Source: Pseudomonas sp. GM18
GTDB lineage: Bacteria > Pseudomonadota > Gammaproteobacteria > Pseudomonadales > Pseudomonadaceae
DNA length: 64,000 nt
Assembly: GCF_000282195.1 (NCBI RefSeq)
Contig: NZ_AKJT01000035.1
Location: forward strand, 19,584-83,583
Reading direction: 5' to 3'
The position numbers and the translations under genes were made by a program. The notes below the pieces were generated by a model that saw nothing but the letters and a program-made list of their open reading frames with translations, was not told the DNA's origin and did no database searches. Shown here in pieces: positions 28,056 to 39,627 of this stretch (the first letter of the stretch is position 1; every line of letters starts with the position of its first letter).

Positions 28056-28168
28056 GATCGTTCCCACGCTCTGCGTGGGAATGCCTCAAGGGACGCTCTG
28101 CGTTCCAGTTCGCGAAAGGGACGCGGAGCGTCCCGGGCTGCATTCCCACGCAAAGCGTGGGAACGATC
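28056..28168. repeat. 113-bp GATCGTTCCC palindromic repeat, full copy 4
   Basis: Complete copy, terminal hairpins nearly perfect (one change: CAAAGCGTGGG) and central GGGACGCTCTGCGTTCC / GGGACGCGGAGCGTCCC. It is placed between two terminators of the convergent malic enzyme and PBP1A genes, a neutral site for insertion. Confidence 0.92.
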
Positions 28169-28182
28169 AACCGGCAGGCAAT

Positions 28183-28219
28183 AAAAAGCCCCGCACTTCT
28201 TTCGAAGGCGGGGCTTTTT
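28183..28219 (-). terminator. Intrinsic terminator of the PBP1A gene
   Basis: AAAAAGCCCCGC and GCGGGGCTTTTT form a stem with an ACTTCTTTCGAAG loop; on the minus strand a T run follows. It lies 13 bases after the PBP1A stop and also works in the plus direction. Confidence 0.88.
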
Positions 28220-28232
28220 GGTGTTGCGGCGA

Positions 28233-30674
28233 TCAGAACAAATCGATCGGCGCCGCCTCGTCCGCTGGCAGCGGGCTACCCGGTACGTTGCCGTTACCCA
28301 GCTCGTTCACCGACGGCGGCGTGTCTTCGGCCTTGAACAGTTCGAAGTAGGCGCCAGGCGTGCTTGGGGTGGCTGCACGACCGCTGACCGGGTCGACCCG
28401 CAGGCTAAGGATGCCTTCAGGTTCCGGCTGGGTATGGGGTGGCTTGCCTTTGAGAGCGGCGCCCATGTAGTTCATCCAGATCGGCAGGGCGACGGTGCCG
28501 CCGAACTCGCGTTTGCCCAGGCTTTCCGGTTGGTCGAAGCCGGTCCAGACGGTGGTCACGTAATCGGCGTTATAGCCGGAGAACCAGGCGTCCTTGGATT
28601 CGTTGGTGGTGCCGGTCTTGCCCGCAATGTCACTGCGGCCCAAGGCCAGTGCCCGACGGCCAGTACCGAGTTTGATCACGTCCTCGAGCATGCTGTTGAG
28701 GATGTAGGTGGTGCGACCATCGATGATACGTTCGGCCACCGCTGGCGCTTGTGGCACTGGCTGGGCGCCCGGCGCTTCGCCTGGGGTGGCGTTGACGGTG
28801 AAGGTATTGGCGGTCGGCACGGCGATACCGTCGCTGACTACGTTGCCTTTCGGAACGCTCGGCGGGTTGGCAACGAACAGCGTGTCGCCGTTGCGGCTTT
28901 CGATCTTGTCGATGATGTACGGGGAAATCTTGTAGCCGCCGTTGGCGAAGGTGCTCCAGCCAGTGGCGATTTCCATTGGCGTCAGGGTCGCTGTGCCCAG
29001 TGCCAGGGACAGGTTGCGTGGCAGGTCCTGCTTGTTGAAGCCGAACTTGCTGATGTAGTCGATGGTGCGGTCGACGCCCAGCGCTTGCAGCAGGCGGATC
29101 GAAACCAGGTTGCGCGACTTGTAGAGCGCTTCACGCATGCGGATCGGGCCGAGGAAGGTGTTGGTGTCGTTCTTCGGGCGCCAGACCTTGTCCAGGTACT
29201 CGTCGACGAACACGATCGGTGCGTCGTTCACCAGGCTGGCGGCGGTGTAGCCGTTATCCAGGGCGGCACTATAGACGAACGGCTTGAAGCTCGAACCCGG
29301 CTGACGCTTGGCCTGCATGGCGCGGTTGTAGTTGCTCTGCTCGAAGGCAAAACCGCCGACCAGAGAACGAATGGCGCCGTTCTGCGGATCGAGGGACACC
29401 AGTGCGCCCTGGGCCTGCGGAATCTGGCTGAATTTGAGCGAATTGTCCGGCTGACGTTGTACGCGAATCAGATCGCCGACCTGCGCGACGTCCGACGGCT
29501 GCTTCGGATTGGCGCCCATGCTGTTGGTGTTCAGGAACGGACGGGCCCACTTCATGGTGTCCCAGGCAACGTGTTCTTCGCCGGTGCGGGTCAGCACCTG
29601 CACGCCGTTCTTGTCGACCTGGGTCACGATCGCCGGTTCCAGGCTGCTGATGGTCCGCTGCTTGGTCAGTTCCAGGGTCCAGGCCTCGCGGGTTTTACCC
29701 GGCAGGCGTGACTCGGGGCCGCGATAACCGTGCCGTTGATCGTAGGTCATCAAGCCTTCGTGAACCGCGTTGTTGGCCATTTCCTGCAAATCGCTCGGCA
29801 CCGTGGTGGTGACGCGGAAGCCTTCGGTGTACGCATCGCTGCCATAGCGGCCGACCATTTCGGCGCGGGCCATTTCGGCGACGTACGGTGCGTTCACTTC
29901 CGGGGTCGGCACATGGTAGCTGGCGTTCAGCGGCTCGTTGATTGCCGCGGTGTAGTCGGCTTCGGTGATCTTGCCGAGCTTGTGCATGCGCCCCAGGATC
30001 CAGTCGCGACGCTCCTTGCTGCGGGCCGGGTTGGCCAGCGGGTTGAAGCGCGACGGGGCTTTTGGCAGGCCGGCGATCATCGCCATCTGCGCCAGGCTGA
30101 CGTCACGAATCGACTTGCCGTAATAGACCTGCGCCGCTGCCTCGATGCCATAGGCGCGGTTGCCCAGATAAATCTTGTTGACGTACAGCTCGAGGATTTC
30201 GTCCTTGGTCAGCTGCCGTTCGATCTGCAGGGCCAGGAGGATTTCGGTGGTTTTGCGCGAGAAGCTGCGTTCGCTGGTCAGGAAGAAGTTCTTCGCTACC
30301 TGCATGGTGATGGTGCTGCCGCCAGACTGAATGTGTCCGCTCTTTACCAACTGGGTGGCGGCACGCATCAGGCTGCTGGGATCGACGCCGTAGTGGTTGG
30401 CGAAATTGTCGTCTTCAGCACTTAGTAACGCATTAATGAAATTGGGGGGAATGTCGGCGAAACGGATCGGCGTACGGCGCATTTCGCCAAATTCTGCGAT
30501 CAACTTGTTGTCGCTGCTGTACACCCGCAAAGGAATCTGCAACTGAATACTTCTCAGCGCCTCCACAGATGGCAATCCAGGGCTAAGGTAAAGAAAGGCG
30601 CCGCTCAGACCCAGGAGCAGTCCGCAGAAAACGGCGACGATGGACCAACCGAAAAATTTCAGCAGACGAATCAA
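28233..30674 (-). CDS. ponA: Penicillin-binding protein 1A, bifunctional peptidoglycan synthase
   Basis: An 813-residue class A PBP. One N-terminal membrane helix (about 9-30), then the GT51 glycosyltransferase domain with the catalytic Glu motif (LLSAEDDNFANHYGVD) and GGSTITMQVAKN, an OB-like inserted domain (about 310-400), and the transpeptidase domain with SSFKPF (SxxK), SRN and KTGTTNES motifs. It polymerises and cross-links periplasmic peptidoglycan. Divergent from pilM, the conserved arrangement in Pseudomonas. Confidence 0.96.
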   Translation of the reverse strand: MIRLLKFFGWSIVAVFCGLLLGLSGAFLYLSPGLPSVEALRSIQLQIPLRVYSSDNKLIAEFGEMRRTPIRFADIPPNFINALLSAEDDNFANHYGVDPSSLMRAATQLVKSGHIQSGGSTITMQVAKNFFLTSERSFSRKTTEILLALQIERQLTKDEILELYVNKIYLGNRAYGIEAAAQVYYGKSIRDVSLAQMAMIAGLPKAPSRFNPLANPARSKERRDWILGRMHKLGKITEADYTAAINEPLNASYHVPTPEVNAPYVAEMARAEMVGRYGSDAYTEGFRVTTTVPSDLQEMANNAVHEGLMTYDQRHGYRGPESRLPGKTREAWTLELTKQRTISSLEPAIVTQVDKNGVQVLTRTGEEHVAWDTMKWARPFLNTNSMGANPKQPSDVAQVGDLIRVQRQPDNSLKFSQIPQAQGALVSLDPQNGAIRSLVGGFAFEQSNYNRAMQAKRQPGSSFKPFVYSAALDNGYTAASLVNDAPIVFVDEYLDKVWRPKNDTNTFLGPIRMREALYKSRNLVSIRLLQALGVDRTIDYISKFGFNKQDLPRNLSLALGTATLTPMEIATGWSTFANGGYKISPYIIDKIESRNGDTLFVANPPSVPKGNVVSDGIAVPTANTFTVNATPGEAPGAQPVPQAPAVAERIIDGRTTYILNSMLEDVIKLGTGRRALALGRSDIAGKTGTTNESKDAWFSGYNADYVTTVWTGFDQPESLGKREFGGTVALPIWMNYMGAALKGKPPHTQPEPEGILSLRVDPVSGRAATPSTPGAYFELFKAEDTPPSVNELGNGNVPGSPLPADEAAPIDLF

Positions 30675-30862
30675 GGCTTTTGGATATCCAGGGCAAAGAA
30701 TGAATTAGGCATCAGGGTTCAGGCTATAAAGAGAATGACCCGCGCTTGCAGTGAAAGCGGAAAAAACGCTCGGCATTATAAGCATTTTTCCGCGGGGAGC
30801 GTCATTTGCGCTTCTGTCAAGACGGGGGGTATTGAACGCAATGGATATTACAGAGTCCGTAA

Positions 30863-31953
<1,091 letters not shown>

Positions 31954-31954
<1 letters not shown>

Positions 31955-32520
31955 TGGCACGGATCAATCTTTTACCCTGGCGCGAAGAGTTACGCGAAGC
32001 GCGGCGCAAACGCTTTTTGCTGGCGTTGGTCGGAGTGCTGGCAGGGTCGGTGGGGGCGCTGCTGATCACGGACCAGGTCATTAACGGTGCCATCGATCGA
32101 CAAGTCGCGCGTAATGATTACATCGCCAGTCAGATTGCCGTGGTCGACGAGCGGATCAAACAGATCAGCGACCTGAAGGCCCGTCGCCAGCAACTCGTCG
32201 AGCGCATGCGCATCATCCAGGACCTGCAAGGCAACCGGCCGATCAGCGGGAGGATCTTCGATCAGTTGGCGCGCACCTTGCCGGACGGCGTGTATTTCAC
32301 CGAAGTGAAAATGGTCGGCAAGACCTTGTCCATCACCGGCGCGGCGGAGTCCAACAATCGTGTTTCGGATTTGATGCGCAATCTGGATGCATCCGACTGG
32401 TTCGATGCGCCCAATCTCACGGAAGTCAAAGCGACCACCGCCGGTCAGCTGGATCAGGCCAATATTTTTCAGTTGAGCGTCCGTCAGACCCAGCCGGCAA
32501 TTGTGGGGGTGGCTAAATGA
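31954..32520 (+). CDS. pilN: Type IV pilus assembly protein PilN
   Basis: A 188-residue bitopic inner-membrane protein. The short cytoplasmic start MARINLLPWREELRE contains the INLLPWR motif that PilM binds; a membrane helix follows (about 22-42), then a periplasmic coiled coil and a ferredoxin-like domain that pairs with PilO. Stops overlap with pilO by 4 bases. Confidence 0.96.
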
Positions 32521-33140
32521 GGCTGTCCGAATGGCTCGAAGGGTTGCGCCAGATCGACATCAACGATCTGGACACCAACAACATGGGTTCCTGGCCAAGG
32601 GCGATCAAGGTCCTTGCGAGTGTTCTGCTGATGGTGCTGGTGCTGGCCCTGGGTTATAGCTTCTTGATCAGCGACCTGCAAAACCACCTCGAACTCAAGC
32701 GCGAGGAAGAGTCGACGCTCAAGGAGCAGTTCACGACCAAAGCCCACATGGCGGCTAATCTGGAGCTGTATACGCAGCAGATGAAGGAAATGGAGAACTC
32801 CTTCGGCATGCTATTACGGCAATTGCCCAGCGACACCGAAGTGCCTGGCCTGCTGGAGGACATCACCCGTACCGGGCTGGGCAGCGGCCTGGAGTTCGAA
32901 GAGATCAAGCTGCTGCCGGAGGTCACCCAGCAGTTCTACATCGAACTCCCTATCCAGATCACCGTCACCGGTGCTTATCACGACCTGGCCACTTTTGTCA
33001 GCGGCGTGGCGGGGTTGCCGCGGATCGTCACCCTGCATGATTTCGACCTGGTGCCGGCCAATCCCGAAGGCGGTCCGAAGTTGCGCATGAGCATCCTTGC
33101 CAAGACCTACCGCTACAACGACAAGGGGTTGCAGAAATGA
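32517..33140 (+). CDS. pilO: Type IV pilus assembly protein PilO
   Basis: A 207-residue bitopic membrane protein that forms the PilN-PilO heterodimer aligning the pilus machine. The cytoplasmic start is MRLSEWLEGLRQIDINDLD, the membrane helix is near residues 31-52, then a periplasmic coiled coil and a C-terminal domain (FYIELPIQITVTGAYHDLATFV). ATGA overlaps link it to pilN and pilP. Confidence 0.96.
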   Translation: MRLSEWLEGLRQIDINDLDTNNMGSWPRAIKVLASVLLMVLVLALGYSFLISDLQNHLELKREEESTLKEQFTTKAHMAANLELYTQQMKEMENSFGMLLRQLPSDTEVPGLLEDITRTGLGSGLEFEEIKLLPEVTQQFYIELPIQITVTGAYHDLATFVSGVAGLPRIVTLHDFDLVPANPEGGPKLRMSILAKTYRYNDKGLQK

Positions 33141-33664
33141 GCCCGATTCGTTGCCTGTCGATGGTGATGTGCCTGGTCGTCCTGGCCGGTTGCGGCGGTG
33201 ACAATGGTTTCAGCGACATCGATGCCTACCTGAACGAAGTGCGCCTGCGTGCGCCCGGCAAGATTGAACCAACGCCGACATTCCAGTCTTATCCGACATT
33301 CACCTACGGCGCGGCCAACCTGCGCAGCCCGTTCTCCCGCCAGGTCCGAGTCGATCTGGCTGGCCAGAAGCATGGCTCGCGTAACGTCAAGCCCGACCCC
33401 AACCGGGTCAAGCAGTACCTCGAAGGTTTCAACATCGAGCAATTTGAAATGGTCGGCACCCTCTCCAATGCCTCCGGCTCCTTTGCGCTGCTGCGCGGGG
33501 CGGGCGGTGTGCATCGGCTGAAAGTCGGCGATTACCTGGGGCGCAACGATGGGCGGATCGTTGCCATCAGCGGTTCGCAAGTCGATGTGGTCGAAATCGT
33601 TCCCGATGGCGAAGGCGCCTGGCTGGAGCGGCCGCGGACCATCCCTTTGAAAGAGCACTCATAG
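33137..33664 (+). CDS. pilP: Type IV pilus lipoprotein PilP
   Basis: A 175-residue inner-membrane lipoprotein that connects PilN/PilO to the PilQ secretin. The signal peptide ends in a lipobox (VVLAGCG, lipidated Cys about residue 19). The C-terminal beta domain contains the conserved LRSPFSR and FEMVGTLSNASGSFALLRG. It overlaps pilO by 4 bases and precedes pilQ by 13. Confidence 0.95.
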   Translation: MSPIRCLSMVMCLVVLAGCGGDNGFSDIDAYLNEVRLRAPGKIEPTPTFQSYPTFTYGAANLRSPFSRQVRVDLAGQKHGSRNVKPDPNRVKQYLEGFNIEQFEMVGTLSNASGSFALLRGAGGVHRLKVGDYLGRNDGRIVAISGSQVDVVEIVPDGEGAWLERPRTIPLKEHS

Positions 33665-33677
33665 TGGAACTCGAACA

Positions 33678-35753
33678 ATGAACAGGATTTTCTCAACCTT
33701 CGGTATTTCGCTATGGATAGCGTTTCTGTCGCCGATGGTACAGGCGGCCAACCTCAAAGCGCTGGATGTCGCCGCGTTGCCCGGTGACCGTGTCGAGCTG
33801 AAGTTGTCGTTCGATGGGCCGCCACCGCAGCCTCATGGCTATACGACTGAGCAGCCTGCGCGGATTGCGCTGGATTTGCCGGGGGTTACCAGCCAGCTGG
33901 CGAGCAAGAGTCGAGACCTGGGCAGTGGCAATGCCCGCAGTGCCACGGTGGTGGAAGCCAAGGACCGCACACGGCTAATCATCGGTCTGACTCAACTGAC
34001 TCCGTATAACGCACGCGTCGAAGGCAACAACCTGTTCGTGGTCGTCGGGCAGGCGGCCGGTAACAAGGCGTCCAAACCAATTGCCAGCGCACCGCGCGCG
34101 GCCACTGCGGTACCCGCGCCCGCCAGAGCCAGTGCTCCCGTGGGCAAAGCCATCCGTGGCGTGGATTTCCAGCGCGGCACCCAGGGTGAAGGCAACGTGG
34201 TTATCGATCTATCGGATCCGTCCATTGCCCCGGACATCCAGGAACGCGATGGCAAGATCATCGTCGGCTTCACCAGGACTCAATTGCCTGAACGGTTGCG
34301 GGTACGCCTCGACGTCAAGGATTTCGCTACCCCGGTCCAGTTCGTCAACGCCAGCGCCACGGGCGACCGGGCCATTATCAGTATCGAGCCCAGCGGCGCC
34401 TTCGATTATTCGACCTACCAGACCGATAACAAACTGACCGTCAGCATCCGGCCGATGACTGTCGATGACTTGCAAAAACGCAACGCCGAACGTTTTGCCT
34501 ACAGCGGCGAAAAGCTCTCGCTGAATTTCCAGGACATCGATGTGCGCTCGGTGCTGCAACTGATCGCCGATTTCACCAACCTCAATCTGGTGGCCAGTGA
34601 CACGGTGCAGGGCGGCATCACGTTGCGCCTGCAGAATGTGCCGTGGGATCAGGCGCTGGACCTGGTGCTGAAAACCAAAGGCCTGGATAAACGCAAGATC
34701 GGCAATGTGCTGCTGGTGGCGCCGGCCGATGAAATTGCCGCCCGGGAACGTCAGGAGCTGGAGTCGCAGAAACAAATCGCCGAACTGGCGCCTCTGCGTC
34801 GCGAGCTGTTGCAGGTCAACTACGCCAAGGCCGCCGATATCGCCAAGCTGTTCCAGTCGGTGACCAGCGCCGAGGCGAAAGTCGACGAGCGCGGTTCAAT
34901 CACTGTCGATGAGCGGACCAACAACATCATCGCCTACCAGACCCAGGACCGCCTCGATGAACTGCGTCGCATCGTTGCGCAACTGGATATTCCGGTGCGT
35001 CAGGTGATGATCGAGGCGCGCATCGTCGAAGCCAACGTCGATTACGACAAAAGCCTCGGCGTGCGCTGGGGCGGTTCGGTGCAGAAGGGTAATTGGAACG
35101 GCTCCGGGGTCAACGGCTCTTCGACCACCGTCGGTACGCCGGGCAGCACCAGCACCAACTCACCGTTCGTCGATCTGGGGACTTCCTCCAACACCTCGGG
35201 GATCGGCATCGCCTTCATTACCGACAATGTGCTGCTGGACCTTGAGCTGACGGCCATGGAGAAAACCGGCAACGGGGAAATCGTCTCGCAGCCCAAGGTG
35301 GTCACGTCTGACAAGGAAACCGCGAAAATCCTCAAGGGCACTGAAATTCCCTATCAGGAAGCCAGCTCCAGCGGTGCCACTTCGGTGTCGTTCAAGGAGG
35401 CCTCGCTGTCCCTGGAAGTGACGCCGCAGATCACCCCGGACAACCGCATCATCATGGAGGTCAAGGTCACCAAGGACGAACCGGACTACCTGAACAAAGT
35501 GCAGGATGTACCGCCGATCAAGAAAAACGAGGTCAACGCCAAGGTGTTGGTTAACGACGGCGAGACCATCGTGATTGGTGGGGTTTTCTCAAATACTCAG
35601 AGCAAGGTTGTAGATAAGGTGCCATTTCTCGGTGATGTGCCGTATCTTGGCCGCCTTTTCCGGCGTGACGTGGTTTCGGAGAAAAAATCCGAGCTGCTGG
35701 TATTTCTCACTCCGCGTATCATGAACAATCAGGCGATTGCTGTGAGTCATTGA
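33678..35753 (+). CDS. pilQ: Type IV pilus outer-membrane secretin PilQ
   Basis: A 691-residue secretin that forms the outer-membrane channel for the pilus. A signal peptide (cleaved after VQA), AMIN peptidoglycan-binding domains (about 28-260), N0 and N1 domains ([25 protein letters not shown]), and the secretin domain with the [25 protein letters not shown] region follow in order. It terminates the pil operon, 4 bases before aroK. Confidence 0.96.
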   Translation: MNRIFSTFGISLWIAFLSPMVQAANLKALDVAALPGDRVELKLSFDGPPPQPHGYTTEQPARIALDLPGVTSQLASKSRDLGSGNARSATVVEAKDRTRLIIGLTQLTPYNARVEGNNLFVVVGQAAGNKASKPIASAPRAATAVPAPARASAPVGKAIRGVDFQRGTQGEGNVVIDLSDPSIAPDIQERDGKIIVGFTRTQLPERLRVRLDVKDFATPVQFVNASATGDRAIISIEPSGAFDYSTYQTDNKLTVSIRPMTVDDLQKRNAERFAYSGEKLSLNFQDIDVRSVLQLIADFTNLNLVASDTVQGGITLRLQNVPWDQALDLVLKTKGLDKRKIGNVLLVAPADEIAARERQELESQKQIAELAPLRRELLQVNYAKAADIAKLFQSVTSAEAKVDERGSITVDERTNNIIAYQTQDRLDELRRIVAQLDIPVRQVMIEARIVEANVDYDKSLGVRWGGSVQKGNWNGSGVNGSSTTVGTPGSTSTNSPFVDLGTSSNTSGIGIAFITDNVLLDLELTAMEKTGNGEIVSQPKVVTSDKETAKILKGTEIPYQEASSSGATSVSFKEASLSLEVTPQITPDNRIIMEVKVTKDEPDYLNKVQDVPPIKKNEVNAKVLVNDGETIVIGGVFSNTQSKVVDKVPFLGDVPYLGRLFRRDVVSEKKSELLVFLTPRIMNNQAIAVSH

Positions 35754-35757
35754 TTCT

Positions 35758-36276
35758 GTGCGAAATTTGATTCTTGTTGGACCGATGGGGGCTGGAAAAA
35801 GCACCATCGGCCGGTTGCTGGCCAAAGAGCTGCGCCTGCCGTTCAAAGATTCCGATAAGGAAATTGAATTGCGCACGGGCGCCAATATCCCGTGGATTTT
35901 CGATAAAGAAGGCGAACCGGGCTTTCGTGACCGCGAGCAGGCGATGATTGCCGAGCTGTGCGCGTCCGACGGCGTGGTGTTGGCGACCGGTGGCGGAGCG
36001 GTAATGCGCGAAGCCAATCGTCGGGCGCTGCACGCCGGTGGTCGGGTGGTCTATCTGCACGCGTCTGTCGAGCAGCAAGTGGGCCGAACGGCTCGCGATC
36101 GCAATCGGCCACTGTTGCGCACCGCCGATCCGGCCAAGACCCTGCGGGACTTGCTGGCGATCCGTGACCCGCTGTATCGGGAAATCGCCGACCTGGTGGT
36201 GGAAACCGATGAGCGGCCGCCGCGGATGGTGGTGCTCGATATTCTCGAGCGCTTGCAGCAGCTGCCGCCCCGTTAA
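35758..36276 (+). CDS. aroK: Shikimate kinase
   Basis: A 172-residue P-loop kinase (GPMGAGKST) that phosphorylates shikimate in the aromatic amino acid pathway. Shikimate-binding GEPGFRDRE and GGGAVM segments are visible. It begins with GTG, 4 bases after pilQ, so it depends on pilQ transcription or on a promoter inside it. aroB follows 150 bases downstream, an arrangement conserved in gammaproteobacteria. Confidence 0.96.
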   Translation: MRNLILVGPMGAGKSTIGRLLAKELRLPFKDSDKEIELRTGANIPWIFDKEGEPGFRDREQAMIAELCASDGVVLATGGGAVMREANRRALHAGGRVVYLHASVEQQVGRTARDRNRPLLRTADPAKTLRDLLAIRDPLYREIADLVVETDERPPRMVVLDILERLQQLPPR

Positions 36277-36426
36277 TGCACGGGGCGAAATGCGCTATCC
36301 TCGGCGTCCTGTCGCAGCCGCTCAAGGTTGTGGCGGATGGCTACCGGACGGCGTCACACCAGCAGACGCCATGGAATTCGTAAACTCAAGGCAGGACGCC
36401 TGATTCCATCTTCACTGTGGGGACAC

Positions 36427-37527
36427 ATGCAGACACTCAAGGTCGATCTAGGCGAGCGCAGCTACCCGATTCATATTGGCGAAGGTTTGTTGGATAAGCC
36501 TGAGCTGCTGGCCCCGCATATTCGCGGGCGGCAGGTGGCGATCATCTCCAACGAGACCGTCGCGCCGCTCTACCTCGAGCGTCTGACCCGCAGTCTGGCG
36601 CAGTTCTCGGTCATTTCAGTGGTGCTGCCCGATGGCGAAGCCTTCAAGACCTGGGAAACCCTGCAACTGATTTTCGATGGCCTGCTGACCGCTCGGCACG
36701 ACCGTCGCACCACGGTGATTGCCCTCGGTGGCGGCGTGATCGGTGACATGGCCGGTTTTGCGGCGGCCTGCTACCAGCGGGGCGTCGATTTCATCCAGGT
36801 GCCGACCACGTTGCTTTCGCAAGTCGATTCTTCGGTGGGCGGTAAGACCGGGATCAATCATCCGCTGGGCAAGAACATGGTCGGCGCCTTCTATCAGCCC
36901 AACGTGGTGCTGATCGATACCGCCACCCTCAACACCCTGCCGGCCCGCGAACTGTCTGCGGGGCTTGCGGAAGTCATCAAGTACGGGCTGATCTGCGACG
37001 AGCCGTTCCTGACCTGGCTCGAAGAAAACGTCGATCGCCTGCGCGCCCTGGACCAGGCCGCCCTGACTTACGCCATCGAACGCTCCTGCGCAGCCAAGGC
37101 TGCGGTGGTTGGTGCCGACGAGAAAGAGACCGGCGTGCGTGCCACGTTGAACCTGGGCCATACCTTCGGCCACGCGATCGAAACCCATATGGGCTATGGT
37201 GTCTGGTTGCATGGTGAAGCAGTCGCTGCTGGCACCGTAATGGCTCTGGAAATGTCCGCGCGCCTGGGCTGGATCAGCGAAGAGGAGCGTGATCGCGGTA
37301 TTCGCCTGTTCCAGCGCGCCGGACTGCCGGTCATCCCGCCGGAAGCGATGACCGAAGCCGATTTTCTCGAACACATGGCAATTGACAAGAAAGTGATCGA
37401 CGGTCGTTTGCGCCTGGTGCTGCTGCGCCACATGGGCGAAGCAGTGGTGACCGACGATTATCCGAAAGAGGTTTTACAGGCCACGCTGGGAGCGGATTAC
37501 CGCGCCCTGGCTCAGCTTAAAGGTTAA
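36427..37527 (+). CDS. aroB: 3-dehydroquinate synthase
   Basis: A 366-residue NAD- and metal-dependent enzyme that turns DAHP into dehydroquinate, the second step of the shikimate pathway. Motifs include [38 protein letters not shown] and metal-ligand HTFGHAIE. The ATG at 36427 ([18 protein letters not shown]) is preferred to an upstream frame extension that has no similarity. Supplies chorismate and thus the aromatic starters that the APE operon may draw on (inference). Confidence 0.96.
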   Translation: MQTLKVDLGERSYPIHIGEGLLDKPELLAPHIRGRQVAIISNETVAPLYLERLTRSLAQFSVISVVLPDGEAFKTWETLQLIFDGLLTARHDRRTTVIALGGGVIGDMAGFAAACYQRGVDFIQVPTTLLSQVDSSVGGKTGINHPLGKNMVGAFYQPNVVLIDTATLNTLPARELSAGLAEVIKYGLICDEPFLTWLEENVDRLRALDQAALTYAIERSCAAKAAVVGADEKETGVRATLNLGHTFGHAIETHMGYGVWLHGEAVAAGTVMALEMSARLGWISEEERDRGIRLFQRAGLPVIPPEAMTEADFLEHMAIDKKVIDGRLRLVLLRHMGEAVVTDDYPKEVLQATLGADYRALAQLKG

Positions 37528-37537
37528 TAAGATCCCG

Positions 37538-39151
37538 ATGACTAGTTTGCATGCCGACGAGGCTTTCCTCGGCCATTACCAGTTAAGTCATGACCCTTTC
37601 GCTCCACGGGTGCCTGGCTTCAAATTCTTCCCGGCCCAGCGCAAACCGGTGCTGGGACAGCTGCACCACCTGGCTCGCTACAGCCAGTTGCTGCTGGTGG
37701 TCACCGGCCCGCAAGGCAGCGGCAAAACCCTGTTGCGTCAGGCCCTGGTGGCCAGCACCAACAAACAGTCAGTGCAGAGCGTGGTGGTTTCCGCCCGTGG
37801 CGCCGGCGATGCCGCTGGCGTGCTGAATCAGGTGGCTCAGGCGCTGAACGTTGCCCAGGCCGAGGTTGGTGCGATCCTGGCTCAAGTGGTGCAGCTTGCG
37901 CTCACGGGGCAGGAAGTCTATTTGCTGGTGGATGACGCCGAGCAGCTCGACGAGTCTGCACTGGAAGCCTTGCTGGCCCTGGCTACCGGCGCGCCGGAAG
38001 GTCGTCCGCACGTATTCTTGTTCGGCGAGTCCTCGCTGATTGCTCAACTTGATGCGCTGAGCCTCGAGGAAGAGCGTTTTCACGTCATCGAATTGCAGCC
38101 CTACACCGAAGAAGAAACCCGCGAATATCTCGATCAGCGTCTCGAAGGTGCTGGCCGGGGAATCGAACTTTTCACCGCGGATCAGATCTCTGATATTCAC
38201 GAAAGCTCCGACGGTTGGCCTGGCAACATCAACCAGGTCGCCCGCGATGCAATGATCGAAGCCATGATTGCCAGCCGCTCAGCGGTCAAGCGTCCAAGTA
38301 TGGGGTTCAACATGCCGAAGAAACACGTATTGGCGATTTCCGCCGTCGTCGTGGTCGCGGTAGCTGCCGCCTGGTTGATGCCGGGTCGCAACAAAGCACC
38401 GACCACCGGCGCGCCTGCCAACGAACAGGCGCAACTGCCGCTGGGCCAGGGCACGCCAAAACCTAACAGCGCAGGCGCTCCCGCCGTGGAGTTCGCCGGT
38501 AACACACAACCGATGCCATTACCGTTGGTCGGTAACTCGCAGCCGGTGATGCGTGGTCCGTTGGCCGAAGCGGCTGGAGGCATTACCGAAGGCGATGATG
38601 GCGTACCGGTCGAAGGTTCCAGCGCCACACCGCCGACCGTGACCACCACCGCGCCGCCGGCAGGTGTTCCAGCGGGGCCTACACCGACACCGGCCGCCAA
38701 ACCGACGCCTGCGCCGACTCAAGTCGCGACTGCCAAGCCTGTCGCGCCTGTGGCCAAGCCAGCGCCAGCGCCTGCACCGGCTGCCAAACCGGCTCCAGCG
38801 CCCGCCAAACCGGCCGTCGTGGCCAAACCCGCCGAGAAGCCAGCTGCCGTGGCCAAAGCCGCTGGTGGCAGCTGGTACGCAGGCCAGGCACCGGGCAGCT
38901 ACGTAGTGCAGATCCTTGGCACCAGCTCCGAATCGACCGCGCAAAACTTCGTCAAGGAGCAGGGCGGCGAGTACCGTTATTTCAAGAAAGTGCTCAACGG
39001 CAAGCCGCTTTACGTCATCACCTACGGTAGCTTCGCCAACCGCGATGCAGCCGTTACTGCCATCAAGGCCTTGCCAGCGAAGGTTCAGGCTGGTAAACCT
39101 TGGCCTCGCACTGTCGCCAGCGTCCAACAGGAACTGGCAACAACTCGCTGA
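37538..39151 (+). CDS. DamX-like AAA and SPOR-domain protein
   Basis: A 537-residue protein with an N-terminal AAA ATPase of the ExeA/GspA type (Walker A GPQGSGKTLLR near 55-65; Walker B VYLLVDDAEQL), a single membrane helix (about 267-287), a long Pro/Ala/Lys/Thr-rich periplasmic linker and a C-terminal SPOR domain (SYVVQILGTSSESTAQNFV ... KPLYVITYGSFANRDAAV). SPOR targets it to septal peptidoglycan. The place after aroB equals DamX of E. coli, which however is built with an N-terminal cytoplasmic region lacking this ATPase motif in full. Confidence 0.88.
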   Translation: MTSLHADEAFLGHYQLSHDPFAPRVPGFKFFPAQRKPVLGQLHHLARYSQLLLVVTGPQGSGKTLLRQALVASTNKQSVQSVVVSARGAGDAAGVLNQVAQALNVAQAEVGAILAQVVQLALTGQEVYLLVDDAEQLDESALEALLALATGAPEGRPHVFLFGESSLIAQLDALSLEEERFHVIELQPYTEEETREYLDQRLEGAGRGIELFTADQISDIHESSDGWPGNINQVARDAMIEAMIASRSAVKRPSMGFNMPKKHVLAISAVVVVAVAAAWLMPGRNKAPTTGAPANEQAQLPLGQGTPKPNSAGAPAVEFAGNTQPMPLPLVGNSQPVMRGPLAEAAGGITEGDDGVPVEGSSATPPTVTTTAPPAGVPAGPTPTPAAKPTPAPTQVATAKPVAPVAKPAPAPAPAAKPAPAPAKPAVVAKPAEKPAAVAKAAGGSWYAGQAPGSYVVQILGTSSESTAQNFVKEQGGEYRYFKKVLNGKPLYVITYGSFANRDAAVTAIKALPAKVQAGKPWPRTVASVQQELATTR

Positions 39152-39157
39152 AGATTC

Positions 39158-39178
39158 GGCGGCCTTACCCAGGCCGCC
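39158..39178 (+). terminator. Hairpin after the damX-like gene
   Basis: GGCGGCCT and AGGCCGCC pair perfectly across a 5-base loop, 7 bases after the stop; no T tract follows, so termination would have to be rho-aided. Confidence 0.5.
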
Positions 39179-39220
39179 TCTCCAAGCACCTCAAAATTTC
39201 TACAAGCGCATGCCGCCTCC

Positions 39221-39485
39221 AGGGACTGTTGGCGCTTGCTGACGACCGCGACGCCGCCCCATTTGACGCTGGGCGAGGCGCGAGGAACGCTGTTTGGTTT
39301 TTCCAAATAAGTTCCGAGCAACGCTGCCCAGCGTCAAATGGGGCGCGTCCCTTCGGGTTGCGCGCCAACGTGCGCGAGGCTGCGTTGCGGGATTTGCCAA
39401 GGGAACAACCATTGGCAGCATCCCGCGCCTTGCCTCGCGCACGTTGGCGTGCAACGCGGTTCGCCAGCAAGCGCCAACAGTCCCT
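39221..39485. repeat. 265-bp element predicted to fold as a three-way junction
   Basis: The outer arms are a perfect 20-bp inverted repeat (39221-39240 with 39466-39485, AGGGACTGTTGGCGCTTGCT). Inside are two independent hairpin arms: GCCCCATTTGACGCTGGGC at 39256-39274 with its inverse at 39326-39344 (19 bp), and CGCCAACGTGCGCGAGGC at 39363-39380 with its inverse at 39432-39449 (18 bp). The second arm contains nested GCGGGAT/ATCCCGC and TGCCAA/TTGGCA pairs; the first contains GGAAC/GTTCC and TTTGG/CCAAA. No convincing coding frame is present. It fills most of the 614-base gap between the damX-like gene and gltB. Confidence 0.9.
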
Positions 39486-39627
39486 GCGACCGCGTGCCTT
39501 GTGGTGTCTGCGTCACAGTAGTCTTTGAGTCGCTGCGGTCAAAATTAAAAAAGTTTTGACTAGCACAGCATATCGCTTTAAACCTTTCACAAATGCGACA
39601 TAGATTTGCGACATTTCGTCGTCAAAT

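Noticed and set aside
26298..28067. A 589-codon minus-strand frame opposite the malic enzyme
   Set aside because: Shadow of a well-supported gene; no motif or start signal.
39165..39470. Small open frames in both directions across the gltB upstream element
   Set aside because: They follow from the perfect inverted repeats, have no RBS or plausible protein composition, and the structure is explained better as a palindromic element.
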